A DNA stretch of 64,000 nucleotides from Argyresthia goedartella (Eukaryota; Arthropoda; Insecta; Lepidoptera; Argyresthiidae). The notes below the pieces were generated by a model. The model worked only from the letters and a program-made list of their open reading frames with translations, was not told where the DNA came from and did not search any database. A program made the translations under genes and the position numbers. The stretch spans positions 39,766,208 to 39,830,207 of the forward strand of contig OX463806.1 in assembly GCA_949825045.1 (NCBI GenBank). The letters are read 5' to 3'. This document shows, piece by piece, positions 33,582 through 45,630 of the stretch; within the stretch, counting starts at the first letter, position 1; each line of letters begins with the position of its first letter.

Positions 33582-34241
33582 GTATGCAGCTGAATTACCC
33601 AAGTATAAAACAGTCCCTTTTAGCACACTACGTACGAGACTCTTAGGACGAAGTATTCAAATTCAAATATCTTTATTAATGTAGATATTTTCATACACTT
33701 AGATAAGATAAGATAAGATAAGCGTTTATTCACACGTCATGATACACAAAACAGAACACAGATAAAGCCGGAGTAAACATTTCACAAAAATAATCATTAT
33801 AGGTAATGGTAGTGTATTATGTACGACGACGGTGAAACGGTTCCGGCTCAGCATATTCTACAGGAATACCTATAGCGCTGGTATTCTGTCGGAACCTAGT
33901 GTATATTGGAGTGTGATATTTGTGGTGTTGACTATTCTACAAGATTTAAATAAGAGATATTATATAGATAAACAGAACAGGTTCTTGAAAAAAAAAATAT
34001 AAACATATATGATGCTACTGCATATTTAAAACAAAAAAAAACTGTGTCATATTTATACAGGGTTCATTGTATTTAGAAGTAAATGCCAACTATAATAGTC
34101 TACATGCATTTTGTAGTGCAAAATGATTGATCCGTTTAATTGTTTGAGGGTGTAGAAATTTAAAATGTCAAATGTATTAATTTAGATTAATAGTAGAAAT
34201 GATACCTATATTTAGCTAAGGGTTAGGAGAACTAGCAATCA

Positions 34242-35942
34242 TCAGATATCTGACTTTTGAATGCTTAATAAATAATCTTTATACGAGATTTTGAAGCTGG
34301 TTATATGTTTTTTATCTCGAATTGGTGGTGGTAGGTTATTCCAGCATTTCGTGGACAGGTATCTGAAGCTGCCCCTAAAAGCAGCAGTTCGGTGGTGGGG
34401 AATGCAAAGGAGGCTTGTCGTGCTACGGTTAGTGTGGTGATAAGACTCTCTCCATTTGAGCTTTTCAAACAGATATTCAGGTATCCCTCTCTTGATGACA
34501 CCAAACAAAAGTGCAGCTAACTGTAGCTCCTGTCTGCCCTTAATTTTCAGGATGTTTGCTCTATTAAGATAAGGTGTAATGTGGGCACGAGGAGGAACGT
34601 TAAAGCAGTAGCGTGCACAAGCGTTCTGTACACATTGCACCAAACGTTCGGTGCGCTTGTACAAGCATGGTCCATACACTGTGATGCAGTAATTAAGTTT
34701 AGACATGACCAGCGATTCACAGAGCCTAACTCGCATGTCTTCCTTTATAAACTCTCTAATTCTATATAGTATATTGAGTCTATAGAAGCAATTCCTGACT
34801 AGTTCAAGAATATACTTCTCGAAACGCAATTCCTCGTCCATGATCAAACCTAGGTTTCGTGCTTCATGTACCCGTTCGACAGGGATTCCAGATATTTTGA
34901 TTTGTGGATTCATTTGTCCAATAGTTGCCACTTGATGTTTAGATCCCAGTATCATGTATTTTGATTTGGTAGGATTTAGGACCAACGCGTTTTTGGAAGA
35001 CCAGGATGCTATCTGTTTTAGGTCCGCATTTATGCCCCGAACAGCTGCTGGTAGTGTCTCGTTGTTTGCATCAATGTATAACTGCAAATCATCTGCGTAT
35101 ATGTGGTATTTGTAGTGTGAGATACAACGAGAAACGTCTGCACTGTACAGTATGAACAACAGTGGGCCTAGTATGGATCCTTGAGGGACACCTCTACTGG
35201 TGGTGATATTTTCCGATAGTTGGGTTGTACCATCACTATTTCTTAAAACGACCTGTTGATTTCGGTTGGTAAGGTAACTTTCAAACCATCTTATTGCATC
35301 CAAATCAAAACCATAGTAACTCAACTTTGAGAGCATCATGTCCATATTGATAGAATCAAAGGCTCTTGAGAAGTCAAGTAGAACAAGAAGAGTACCGTTG
35401 CCGGAGTCTTGGAAGGCAAGTATATTATCAAGCAAAGCCGTCGTTGTGCTACGATTCTTTCTAAAACCTGATTGCTGTTTTGGCAGAATACCGTTTAGCT
35501 CTGCAAACGAAATGACTTGATTATATACGCTTTTTTCTAGAATTTTGGATAGATATGGTAGTATGCTTATAGGTCGGAGATCAGATATTGACTTGGGGTT
35601 ATTAATTTTGGGTGTTGGTCGAACAATTGAGGCCTTCCATGACGCTGGAAAGGTGGAGGAAGTCAGGGATTTATTTATAATGTCAGTAATTATTTTAAGT
35701 GTTTGTGGTAACGTCATTATAAACATATCCATTGAGATTTTATCCCTACCACAAGCGTTTGAGTTAATTTTAAGTATGATTTTGCTGATGTCATTCTCAC
35801 TCACTGGATGTAGTCGAAAAATCTCGGGACCAAACCTATAATATTCGAAAAAGGTAAGATCAGATATTGATACAACATTTTTCCCGGGAATATTCATGAA
35901 ATGTGTCATTATGTCATTGGGATCAGCGAAATTGTCAGGCAA
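34242..35942 (-). CDS. LINE reverse transcriptase domain (ORF2 C-terminal part)
   Basis: 566 codons. In order: RPISILPYLSKILEKSVYNQ (RT motif 1-2 region, about residue 122), LLVLLDFSRAFDSINMDMM (motif A, Asp about 186), TTSRGVPQGSILGPLLFILY (motif B, about 250), YHIYADDLQLYID (motif C, about 279-291) and the long C-terminal region ending SFRYLSTKCWNNLPPPIRD. All catalytic Asp residues are intact. It would copy element RNA at a nicked target. The real ORF continues upstream into the endonuclease, so the listed start is only the first codon after a frameshift. Confidence 0.9.
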   Translation of the reverse strand: MPDNFADPNDIMTHFMNIPGKNVVSISDLTFFEYYRFGPEIFRLHPVSENDISKIILKINSNACGRDKISMDMFIMTLPQTLKIITDIINKSLTSSTFPASWKASIVRPTPKINNPKSISDLRPISILPYLSKILEKSVYNQVISFAELNGILPKQQSGFRKNRSTTTALLDNILAFQDSGNGTLLVLLDFSRAFDSINMDMMLSKLSYYGFDLDAIRWFESYLTNRNQQVVLRNSDGTTQLSENITTSRGVPQGSILGPLLFILYSADVSRCISHYKYHIYADDLQLYIDANNETLPAAVRGINADLKQIASWSSKNALVLNPTKSKYMILGSKHQVATIGQMNPQIKISGIPVERVHEARNLGLIMDEELRFEKYILELVRNCFYRLNILYRIREFIKEDMRVRLCESLVMSKLNYCITVYGPCLYKRTERLVQCVQNACARYCFNVPPRAHITPYLNRANILKIKGRQELQLAALLFGVIKRGIPEYLFEKLKWRESYHHTNRSTTSLLCIPHHRTAAFRGSFRYLSTKCWNNLPPPIRDKKHITSFKISYKDYLLSIQKSDI

Positions 35943-35956
35943 GTCATTTGGCTTTT

Positions 35957-37090
35957 TTAAAAATTAGGTACACATGTGTCTCGAAGATTTTTCCACAACA
36001 GTTTTGGGTTTTTGATATTTGTATTGATGTGTTGCTGAAAATAAGCTTTTTTTTCAGCATACAGACTTGTATTTACGAGGTTTTTTAAAGTTTTGTATTC
36101 CTGGTGATGGTTTGGTGATTTAGATTTTTTTAAAGTAGTGTGGGCCCTGTCTCTTAGCTGCATCATAAATCTGACATTGCTGGTTAGCCATGGCATGAGC
36201 CGATCCCTGATTATTTTAGTTTTTAAAGGGGCGTGTTTGTCAAATAATCCATGAATGTAACCCTCCAAAGTCGCAGCCATATCGTCGATATTGGAACTAT
36301 CAGCAATCTCTTCCCACTTAGTTAGGTTAAGATCGTGCTCAAAAGATTGTATTTCAATACTATTAAGTGCCCTATGAGTGATTTTACGTGTGGGGTATTT
36401 TTCCCTTTTTACCTTTATTTTAACCGTCACGAATGCATGCTTGCCAAGGTCGGGGATATGATCAACCGATACACTAGCAACAGACGTATTTGTACATACT
36501 AGGTCTATCAGAGTGGCGCTGTGCTCGGTAAAATGTGTCGGTTCATCTACATAATTTGTAAGATTTGTGTACTTTAGGAAATCCTGCACTTTTTTTGTCA
36601 TGCTATCTTCTGTATTTAGCAGGTTTACATTGAAATCACCAGTCAGTATAATACGGTCAAATTTAGAGAAGGTCGCTATCGAGTCTGTTAGCGCGTCTAG
36701 AAAAACATCAATATTCATCCACTGTGGACGGTAGGCAGTACCAATAATAATTTTAGTCGTTTTCACGTTAAGAGCGAGCCAGAGCTGCTCCACTTGGGTG
36801 TCTGATTCCGAGTGGGGGTATATCCTGGCCTTTAGACCAGCTTTGATGTAGAAGGCGACGCCGCCGCTTCGGGCAGCCCGATTTGTGTGGAGCGAGCTAT
36901 ATGACGCATACGGTAGCCAGGTACAGATGGAGCTCGGCCCACTTCGCCCTCACGCAGCCATGTCTCATTAATCGCGATAAGATCGGGAGATCTTTGTAAT
37001 ATAACTGCCGTAAGCTCGTCGTGCCCAGTGTTTAATGATCCCGCGTTCCAAAGTGAAATTTTTAATAACTTTTCACTTAGCTCGGGTAAT
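35957..37090 (-). pseudogene. LINE APE-type endonuclease domain (ORF2 N-terminal part, frameshifted)
   Basis: Frame 1 (about 37090-36925) holds the start of the fold (SPDLIAINETWLREGEVG; the 'NET' Glu is a metal ligand). Frame 2 (36920-35957) holds GTAYRP, IILTGDFNVNLLN (Asp and Asn of the active site), LIDLVCTN and SDHI-like VDHIPDLGKHAFV, where the usual SDH reads VDH. A linker (MMQLRDRAHTTLKKSKSPNH) leads to the RT. A single-base indel near 36920 separates the two. Confidence 0.82.
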
Positions 37091-37607
37091 AGTAATGATA
37101 AAAGTGTATTCGTAGTAAGTGTGTAGGTTTACGTGTCTGTATGTAAAGGTATTTGTGTGCAATTGAATGAACGGTGTAGCACGGGTTTTAGATTTATGTG
37201 TTTTTAATGTCAGGGAGTCGTGATGGTTTATATGGGGATAGAGGAAAGATAGTGTAAGGTAGGTGCTATCAGGCTGTTTTGGATGAAAAGTGTAATAATA
37301 ATGTATGGAGTGTGAGTTACCAGGCCGAACAGATGCCAGTTTGACGGCGCCGGCCGGCAACATCGCATTCACCGCCGCCGTCGCGTAAACAAACTTATAA
37401 TTATTGACCAGTAAATCTAAATAATTATGCAGGTACAAATTAGGTTTGTCCAAGTTTTTTTTACATAAGAGTGATGTACATACAATACGAACATGAAAAG
37501 TGCTGGCGATATTAATCAAATGAGACAGTGAACAAGTGGTGACAGGCGACACGAGTGAGTTTACGAGTAAAAACAACACGTTTACGGAAAGGAATGTTTT
37601 TAAGTGG

Positions 37608-37935
37608 TTAGACCTTAGCGGGGCTCGTATGGTTGCCAAAAATACGTTCCAGATCGTCATCACATCGTATGTAGTTGATTTTAGTCGATTTGGATTCTCG
37701 TGCTTGTATGAGGCCATCCTTGGTCCAGATGAACTGCCAGTGTTTCCCAAATTCGCGCGCTTTGGCAAAAAGGACTCTATTTTCCCTCGTGAGTCGCTCG
37801 TTGATGTGCATCTTCTGGGGCACATGATGCGGGAGTCCCAGTCCGTCGGTAGTGGTGCCACGACGTACCTTCACGCTTTTGAGCAACTCCTCGCGGACGG
37901 AGCGCCGAGCCAGCCGCACGATGATGGGCAATTAA
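37608..37935 (-). CDS. LINE ORF1 C-terminal fragment
   Basis: About 107 codons: PIIVRLARRSVREELLKSVK, RLTRENRVLFAKAREFGKH and WQFIWTKDGLIQARES. This is the conserved C-terminal nucleic-acid-binding portion found in many arthropod LINE ORF1 proteins. The 5' part is missing (element truncated at about 37935). Confidence 0.75.
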
Positions 37936-37973
37936 CAACTAGCAACTAGCAACTTAATTAGCAACTTAGCAAA

Positions 37974-38040
37974 CGTAATGTTTTGCCTCTTCTCTACATT
38001 GAACCGCTGTGGGAGTAGAAGGACGAATAAACTAAATGTG
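37974..38040 (-). mobile_element. LINE 3' fragment (relative of 4105 and 48948)
   Basis: AGCAAACGTAATGTTTTGCC, TCTTCTCTACATTGAACCGC and TGTGGGAGTAGAAGGACG match the 48948 copy. It ends 37 bp before exon 7. Confidence 0.6.
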
Positions 38041-38077
38041 AGTGAGCCATGAAGCTTCAACATAGCACCTTCCACAG

Positions 38078-38172
38078 AGCACCAGCATGGACCTTCCTAT
38101 GCCGGAGGGGCTAGCTGATCGCCGCCGCATGATATTTGGCAACATTGAAGAAATCTACAAGTGGCACCAAGA
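38078..38172 (+). CDS. RhoGEF exon 7 (DH domain)
   Basis: The 95-nt exon lies between TTCCACAG and GTGAGT. It reads STSMDLPMPEGLADRRR, then MIFGNIEEIYKWHQ, leaving two bases (GA). The FGNI-x3-Y-x-WH block is the Trio/Kalirin/p63RhoGEF DH signature. It is preceded by a 4.2 kb LINE inserted in the same intron. Confidence 0.92.
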
Positions 38173-39560
38173 GTGAGTAATCTTTGACGAATTATCGCAT
38201 GTGTTTATTTGCGTTTGTGTAGACTTAAATGTGTAGGTACATGATTTATAGGTATCGAATTATTGAGGTGAAACTAAAATTATTGATAAGTACATATTAT
38301 TTCGATATTCTGGATATTATTTTGCACCTGGTTTATTTCATATGTCTACAACACACATACTTTCTACAGTTAATCCGTTCAGATGCTCGGGATAGAATAA
38401 GCGGTTTTATAATTAATGTTGGTTATCCTGTCTGTTTTGTATCTGTTAACATTTCTACCCTCTATGTCTATATATACATCGCTACTTTTATATATATTGC
38501 TACTTTTTGGTAGCGGACACACAATTAACTCGATTATGTTTTAAAAGCCTACATGTTAGGCACTATAAGGCCCGAGAGATGACAATCTAGTCCAGCAGGA
38601 ATCACGGGTCAAAGTGATGCGCGGCGAGGAAACATCTCTCGGCCTCTAATTTGTTAATGCGTGGGCTCCCGTCGACGTCCGATCCTCACAAGCGCTCCCT
38701 CACAAAACCCCCACCTTTTCCAGCCCCCATTCAAATTAGGACCTACTCTATTATTTGCATTGTAAAACCCAGTACCCTTCAGACCTACACATAATGAAAT
38801 CACTCTTATTAAATCGTGGGGACTGAATTGTACGTTGAGAACTAATTAGGTACTCAAAAATACCAGTTACTAAAACTTTTGGTAAATACTCGTACGAGTA
38901 TACGTGATACACATGCGTACGGTGAGTTGTTATTTGTGAAGCAGTTACATACGTCTTTGTGATAAGATAACCAGAGCTGTATTCGTGACCTTAACGTGCC
39001 TCGGGGCCGGAATATGGCAAAGGCGATTTTTATTTTACTTGATTTTGCTTTGCGAATGAGCTTATACTGCACTGCTATAGCCAGCAGGGTGGTTCCCAAT
39101 AACACCGTACCGCATGCGTTTTTTTTGTTAATTTTGTTAGCGTATGGCCATTAGGTAGGCAGCGCAGTATCTGCGCAGAATGAACTTTTTAATAATCCGC
39201 CTTTGTCCGTTGATGTCGATGGCACTCCGCAGATAATAGAATTTTACTTTACAGGAAACACTTGGATGGATCCCTTCTCTTCACACATTTTCTCTGGTTA
39301 GGGCTAACGGGCACTCAATAGTTCCTAAAATATCCAGGTTTTCGAAAGAGAACCTGTCCCACATACGGGTACAGTACATTCTATATACAAACATTGTCAC
39401 ACAAAATGGAGTAGTTATGGAAAAACTGGCAAAAAGTGGACACAATAGTGCCCCTCCTGCTACCCTGTATGAGGAAGGCATGATGCTAGTTTTGCTGAAA
39501 TTATTGTTCTCACTAGCTATAGGCATATTGTATTAATTACCTGTGGTTCTCCGATCGCAG
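38173..39560. other. intron 7-8, no recognised element
   Basis: AT-rich except for a GC-richer patch at 38560-38750. No coding or repeat structure was recognised. Confidence 0.4.
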
Positions 39561-39750
39561 CGTCTTCCTGCCTGAGTTGCGCCTGAGCAAGACCGCGCCG
39601 CAAAAGCTCGGGCCGACGTTCCGCAAACTACTGCGGAATGTGTTCCTCTACGAGGAGTATTGCCGCAACAAGCCCATCTCCGAGTACATCGTTACTGAGT
39701 ATGAGCAGTACTTTGTGGAGCTGAGGCAGAAGCTGAAACATAAGCTGCAG
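39561..39750 (+). CDS. RhoGEF exon 8 (DH domain, CR2 region)
   Basis: The 190-nt exon lies between CGATCGCAG and GTTGGT. Its first base completes Asp, then VFLPELRLSKTAPQKLG follows. It continues through NVFLYEEYCRNKPISEYIV and ends RQKLKHKLQ. The 'YxxYCxNKPxSEYIV' block matches DH domains of this family. It ends in phase 0. Confidence 0.93.
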
Positions 39751-40452
39751 GTTGGTGTTATTATTTAGCGTTTGTACGCGAGCGTCTTTCCTGAGCCATT
39801 GGACAGTCACCTTGTCCGCGATTGATGTTAGGGAGTGGTGGGTGGGGTACTTCATGTGTTCCTTAGAAATGCTTAAATCATTGTAAAAAGAATAATGCGA
39901 TAAGTTGACACTTACCAGAAAGTTTCCGCAGTCCCACCCTGAGGATTCCCGATTTACAGGAGCTAGTTGAACAGCACTGCGATCCCTGTGCTAGTGGCAG
40001 ATGCACTGTTGAGCTGCTCACATGAGTGACGCACGCGTATCGCGAGGTTAGAATAGAGGAGATGTACTGTCCCTTTTCTGATTTAATATATTTTGTGCTT
40101 ACATTGCAATATAGAACAGATTTACAGAACAATTGTACAATTGTTCAGTTAATCTGACTTATATTTGGGTTATCCCAAACGGGGTTTGTTTTATATGTTA
40201 CGAAAATGGGTGGGACGTACCGGCTTTTGATTTTATATCTACACTCACACATCTCAATGTTATTATGTTTTGTTGTTGTAATGGCGTCGGCAATTTATAG
40301 TATAATCTGAACTGCAAATATGAAACTGATTGCGTCGCAAGTCAATCTCACATCGAAGTAAAAATATAATCAAGGAGTTGTAACACAGATTTAACAACAT
40401 TCAAGAAACTCCTCCGTTGTCCTCTTTGGTGTAACAAGTGACGTGTTTGCAG

Positions 40453-40650
40453 CTGAGCGACTTGCTCATCAAGCCTATCCAACGCATCCAGAAGTACCAC
40501 CTGCTGGTGCAGAAGATTTTGTCCAACTCCAAGAGCGGATTGTGCCCCAAGAAGGTCATCGACGAGCTGGAGGAAGCTGTCCGGTGCACTTCCATCATCC
40601 CCAAGCGGGCCAATGACATGATGGACGTCGGCCGCCTGAAGGGGTTCCCG
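40453..40650 (+). CDS. RhoGEF exon 9 (DH domain, CR3 helix)
   Basis: The 198-nt exon is phase 0/0, between GTTTGCAG and GTAAGT. It contains LSDLLIKPIQRIQKYHLLVQ, the most conserved DH helix (LxKPxQRxxKYxLL), which forms the Rho contact surface. It ends IIPKRANDMMDVGRLKGFP, the DH-PH junction typical of Trio-type GEFs. Confidence 0.95.
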
Positions 40651-42400
40651 GTAAGTAACTCACTATAAAATAAGGCCAAAGCAAATCTATTCCACCTCCA
40701 ACACTCTCATAGCCGCAAAACTTGCAAAATTCTAAATGCTTTGCGATTATCGGCTATAGCGAATGAATTCATTGTATTGCTTATGGGCGCTGCGACTATA
40801 CTTTAGTTTCAAACCAACCTTGGTTGTCCATCACCTTGATGAGCTGATGTCAAAAGGATAAACTCGACTTGAAATGGGAAGGTATACTTAGATTTTAAAT
40901 TTCCTATATAATATGAAGCTTACTAGAGTGAGCTGAACTGAGTTTATACCGTTTGCTGTATATAGGTAGGTAGTTGTAAGTAAATCTGCCCGAAATTGCA
41001 ATTAAAGGGAAATGAAATTGTTGGTTCGGATCCGGATGGATTGTATTGCTGAGCGGATCGCGAAGGGTAGAATTTAATTGGTAGATCCTTATGTCGCGAA
41101 AAATAATACAAAGCTTTATTAGTGCATACATATTTCATTTTAAAATTACAGTGAAGCTTTCCCGATTCGAGTAGAAAATACGAGTAGAATTTTACATGTA
41201 CATGGTATTAAAATTGCTGCCTGCCGCTCAGTTTTCATTTCTGAGATATAAATATGTTTAATATCAATATTCCATGTATATCTCTGAAATTTAATTTATT
41301 TTGCGAAAATCTTTTAATACTATGTTGAGTCCCGACGAAACCATATGTTTTTTATTGTTTACTGATATGATTAACAGTATTATGTATCTGTAATATAATA
41401 TACTCTGTTAATAAGTACATACTTTTTCAAACCCGATGTTGTTATTCACAGTATGATATTTACACTTTGCCTGCGCGTTTATGAGGGTAAATAATTAATC
41501 ATATTACGAATTCTTGTATCCCGGATTCACCATTTATTAATTAAGCTAAACTTATAAAAATGAATCGCTATACGTAAGACTTACAAAGTCCCTAAAATGT
41601 CCCGACCGGTTTGAATAATTCCTATTCACATTCATTCTCCTCCGTCTGGAGGAGATTGAGGTAAAAAGAAAATAAGGAAAAACGCAGAGTAACAGACAAA
41701 ACATCAAATAATGTTTTGTATGGGAAGTGGAGAAGTATCAGCTTTTCCTATCGCTAGATGGCGTAGGTAGCCATAGAAGATTCAAACTCCTTTGTCATTG
41801 ATTAATTAGGTAATACATTTAACCTATTTGTTGGTAGCGGACTTAATGTTCCACAGCAGTGCGGTGCATATATCTAGTTACTACGCAAAGGACAGATGGC
41901 TTCGTAGCAGATCTCTTCCACTTACCGACATGTAAATTACTAACGACTTTTATTTAACTTCCAACTTTTTATAAAACCAATTTTCTCGCCAACGCGACAC
42001 TTTAGGGTATGTACCATATTACTTATTTGTACAATCAAATTTTAAGTGGTACAAAGTTCACCGGGTTAGCTAGTTGATGGGTAGATGATGGATCGGGATT
42101 CAGCATTTTCCATGTAAAGCAAAATGTTATTATTACTACCAAAATCTGCGCAGGCTATGTGAACTGGGCGGCTCCAAACTATTGACCGACCGAAACTAGA
42201 TTTTCAGCCGAAACTGTAACCATAGGGCACCTTCGGCTTCTATCCTAATTTTGGCCGTAAACGAAACTTCTTAAACTTATGCAAATACATTCCCTGAAAT
42301 TTGGAGCTTACCCTTAGGAATTTCTTGGACAACGTCGTTACCTTTCTATTATATACATAATAAAAGCTTTATTTCCATATTTATGTTTTCTTTGTCAAAA
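40651..42400. other. first part of intron 9-10, no gene recognised
   Basis: AT-rich; open frames are short and without similarity. A 20-bp AT palindrome (GAACAATTGTACAATTGTTC) lies at 40127-40146 in the preceding intron. Confidence 0.4.
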
Positions 42401-42404
42401 CGAA

Positions 42405-44117
42405 GAGTAAGTCTGCAGTTGTTGTAAGAACTCGCTGGACCAAATCTTCCAAAACTGTTCGTTTATGGATTGGACCAGTCGTCATCGTGTTGATAGGTTC
42501 AAGTGGTCAGGATCGGTCTGCGGTCTGGATAGCATTGATTCTCCAATGAGAAAGTGTCCTGATGTGAGGTAGAAGTCATCCAGACTCTCAGTGAGTGAAC
42601 AGAGAGGCCATGAGTTGAGGTGCTTGCTTCTATTTAATGTAGGAGCGTGGTGAATTCCTCGTATGTCAGCTTTTGTTCCCCGATGACGCGCTTTAGGGGA
42701 TTTTAAACTTTTCACCGCCGCTTCCCACAAGCCTCCAGCGTTAGGCCATGCTGGGGCGTTGAATCGCCAAATGATGCCCAGGTTGGTCAAAATCAAATCA
42801 AATCAAAAATCATTTATTTCCATAGGATGTTGTTAAATCACTTAGATCCGTCATTACATTTTTTTGGGTGAGTTCACTAACCCAATGGCGGAATCTGTGG
42901 AGAAGAGGTGATATCCATTATGACATTTTCGGCTTTGATTGTGTGAATGATCTCCATGTACTCCGTTTTCAGCGGTCTGGCAGCACCCCGAAAGTTGTTG
43001 CCGTTGTCACTGTATATGCATTCGGGATACCCCCTGCGGGCACACATTCTTCGCAGAGCCGCAAGGAAGTTTGCAGTACTTAGTTCTGACACCAATTCCA
43101 GATGGATGGCCTTGGTAACAAGGCAGACAAATACTGCTACATATCCCTTCGTGGTTCTTATCCCCCTTCCCTTGTTTGATTTGATATCCATGTGACCCGT
43201 ACAGTACACACCGACGAGTGAATGGGCGGGAAGGGATGACTCTTGGCCCTGGTAAGTCTGCCATGAGCTGTTGATGATTATCAGGGTTGAATCTTCGGCA
43301 TTTGATGCACAGCCTGATTTGACCCTTCATGGTACGAATGCCGCTGAGTATCCAGTAATTGTCTCTGATGAATGACAAAGGCAGTCGCGGGCCTCCATGA
43401 AGGGTTGAAATATGCGCCTGGTGAATGATAAGCTCGGTGAGGCGGCTCTTTGATGCCAGGATGACGGGATGCTTCGCTTGATAGCTAATCATAGCGTTTT
43501 CGAGTCGTTCACCCACTCGCAATATTCCCTGTTCGTCTAGAAACGGCTTCAATGCTGTGAGCTTGCTGCTGCTCTTTACATGCCCCTATTTCTTTAACTG
43601 AGCAATTTCATCTTCGAAGTCTCAAGTCTGTGCGTTTTTAATAATAAGATTGTGAGCAGAGTTCAATTCCGCTAACCTCAATGTGTTGCCGTGCGCCGTC
43701 GTCTGCTTATTTGGCAATCGGCTGACAAATCTCATTACCTATGCAGTTATTTTAGTAATGCGCGTTATCGAACTACATTTGTTTAGCAATTCTTGAATGA
43801 ATGATGAATGATTTTGTAATACTGTAATAATAATGGGCTGTGTTCACACTGGCCTTTTTTACTTCGATCGCAGGGTCTGGGTATGATTGTTGCTCGGTGT
43901 GTTTCCTGTTGCAGGTGATTAGCCATTCGGGCCTTTCCCACCACATCTTGTGCTTCAACAAGTTTGTGGCGTTCAATCCACGCGTGCCACAGTCAGCAGC
44001 TTCATCTTCCGACTTTACATGGTTCCCCGCCGATTGCGGGATGATCTTTTTTATCTGGTGTACTCTGTTAGCCACAAATGGTTTCCATTTTGATACCTTT
44101 CCATGTAGCCAGCCCAA
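42405..44117 (-). mobile_element. BEL/Pao retrotransposon pol remnant, copy 1
   Basis: Minus-strand order: the Pao RNase H-like/RT C-terminal block (WKPFVANRVHQIKKIIP and EAADCGTRGLNATNLL; 44117-43773); a gap; the integrase zinc-binding/N-terminal block (LRVGERLENAMI, then LHGGPRLPLSFIRDNYWI; from 43552); the integrase core (VAVFVCLVTKAIHLELVSEL, CIYSDNGNNFRG; to 42877); and after a 95-bp insertion the last catalytic block (GGLWEAAVKSLKS; 42796-42482). At least two frameshifts and several stops are present. The first catalytic Asp region reads GHMDIK, so it is degraded. LTRs were not found. Confidence 0.85.
42788..42882 (-). mobile_element. very short LINE 3'-end insertion in the BEL integrase
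   Basis: AAATCAAATCAAATCAAA (pentamer tail) followed by TCATTTATTTCC interrupts the integrase core between the second and third catalytic blocks. This is a roughly 90-bp, 5'-truncated retroposition. Confidence 0.65.
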
Positions 44118-44306
44118 GTGCCATTAACTTTGATAATGTATTTTACGTACAATTTCAAACAATTCAAATTGATATACCAGAATTATATATCAGCTACAAA
44201 ACACATGTTTCGGTCGAGCCTAAGTTCGGACGGTTTTTGGCGAAACCTATTTTTTGGCCGAAATCGAACTTTCGGTCGGTCTCTACTCAACACGCTTATT
44301 TATGTA

Positions 44307-44953
44307 AGGGAGGTTGCACATGGTTTCTGACCTTCGCGCGGTTGTCACGTTCGTACGCTAAGAAAACGCAAGGCCGTCAACGCAAGTGACCTTTGCTCAC
44401 GTATCGGGATAAAAACGCGCGTTTGACGCGATAAAAGCGAGCCTTTGTCGCAATAAAAACGCGCGTTTGTCGCGACAAAAACGTGCATTTCTCGCGATAA
44501 AACCGTGAGTTTCTCGCGATAAAAATGCGCGTTTTTATCGTGCGGAAGTTAGCAGCCATGTATAGATTCTTTTTTCACAGTATTGCGATGGCTTCGCTCG
44601 CGACAACACTGCTTACGCTAGCCTTCGTGCTGTTTTTAAAACTACCCTATTAAATTATGACGTAGTATGGATTTCATAGGTCTGGACTGCTATACCTGTC
44701 TGCTTGTATAATGGCCTAAGCGAAGTTCGCTCAGCATGCGCGCGCCGCGTGCCCCAGTGTTGCCAAGTCCGGAAATTCCGTGTCGCTAGACTCAATATGA
44801 CATTTTACCAGAAAGTCGCTAAATTATTAAAACAGGGTCGGCACAAGTAGCTAGATTATCTATCTATGACAGGTATTGCCAACTTGCAATTTAATTGCAT
44901 TTTTTTTAAATGTCAAATGCCAAATCTGCGAATGAGTAGTGTGCAACCTCCCT
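44307..44953. mobile_element. 650-bp DNA element with 14-bp perfect TIRs and an internal CpG-rich minisatellite
   Basis: AGGGAGGTTGCACA (44307-44320) and TGTGCAACCTCCCT (44940-44953) are exact inverse copies. Inside are six exact-length 22-bp units (44411-44542; AAAAACGCGCGTTTGTCGCG type) with many CpGs. No transposase; the target duplication is unclear. Confidence 0.7.
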
Positions 44954-45334
44954 ACGTTCTAAGTTCTCGTTTAGGCAACCGGAATTCTAGTTTTAGATTA
45001 GCTTTGCGCGACATCTGTTAGCGAGTGATTCTACAATATAAGAAGCTCCTAGCGAATGCTTCATCATGATAAGTTTAAAAGCTGCTAGCTTAGCTGAAAG
45101 ATAGAAGGAATGGAGGTTAGAGAAATATTGACGCATAGCTGTATTTATTTTCCATACCGTCGGATTTTTTAAAGCGGATGTTGAGCGTTTCATCTATCCC
45201 TTCGCCGTTAATTTGGCTGTAAATTGTCAACGGTCACCAAAAAAAAAAAAACGTTATAATAAATTTATAAACTTATGTATTTAGGTAGCTTTACCCTGAA
45301 ATCGAAATATTAGGACCAAAATGACGGTTGGATT

Positions 45335-45600
45335 TGCAATAATGAGGGTTCCGTATCCGAAGTTGCCAAACGGGACCGTATTACTGGGCCTCCGCTGTCC
45401 GTCTGTCTATACCTAATAGTAAGAAGGTTGAAATTTTCATAGAATGTGTATTTCGATTGCCGCTACACCAACAAAATAGACTACAGGACATTTTATTTAT
45501 TAATGGGGTCTCCGGAGGGTGGTCCACACTTGTATGGAAAAAAATATATATGTAATTTTACTAGCTCCACCAGGTTCTTTTGTTCCTAAACAGAGTATGT
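45335..45600 (-). mobile_element. RTE-type retroposon 3'-end repeat, copy C
   Basis: GAGGGTTCCGTATCCGAAGT, GGGACCGTATTACTGGGCCT and CCGCTGTCCGTCTGTC mirror the end of copy A at 19380-19475. Confidence 0.6.
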
Positions 45601-45630
45601 GTACCAATAATCAGACTAATAGAAACACAT

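Larger units (their letters stand above)
33700..37935 (-). mobile_element. CR1/Daphne-type LINE, nearly full length, with GATAA-repeat tail
   Basis: The 3' tail is (GATAA)n at 33703-33721 on the + strand. Minus-strand coding order: ORF1 C-terminus (37931-37608), a gap of about 500 bp, an APE endonuclease (about 37085-35957, with IILTGDFNVNLLN), then RT (35942-34242). Breaks: one frameshift near 36920 and one in a T/A homopolymer at about 35950. The 5' end is truncated inside ORF1. It lies in the intron between exons 6 and 7. Confidence 0.88.

Noticed and set aside
33263..33646. 127-codon Arg/Gly-rich frame across the exon at 33402
   Set aside because: It is the wrong frame over a true exon; the DH-domain frame has homology and correct splice borders.
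37073..37861. 262-codon minus-strand open frame
   Set aside because: It overlaps LINE ORF1 in another frame and then the AT-rich ORF1-ORF2 gap. The Thr/His/Tyr-rich peptide has no domain.
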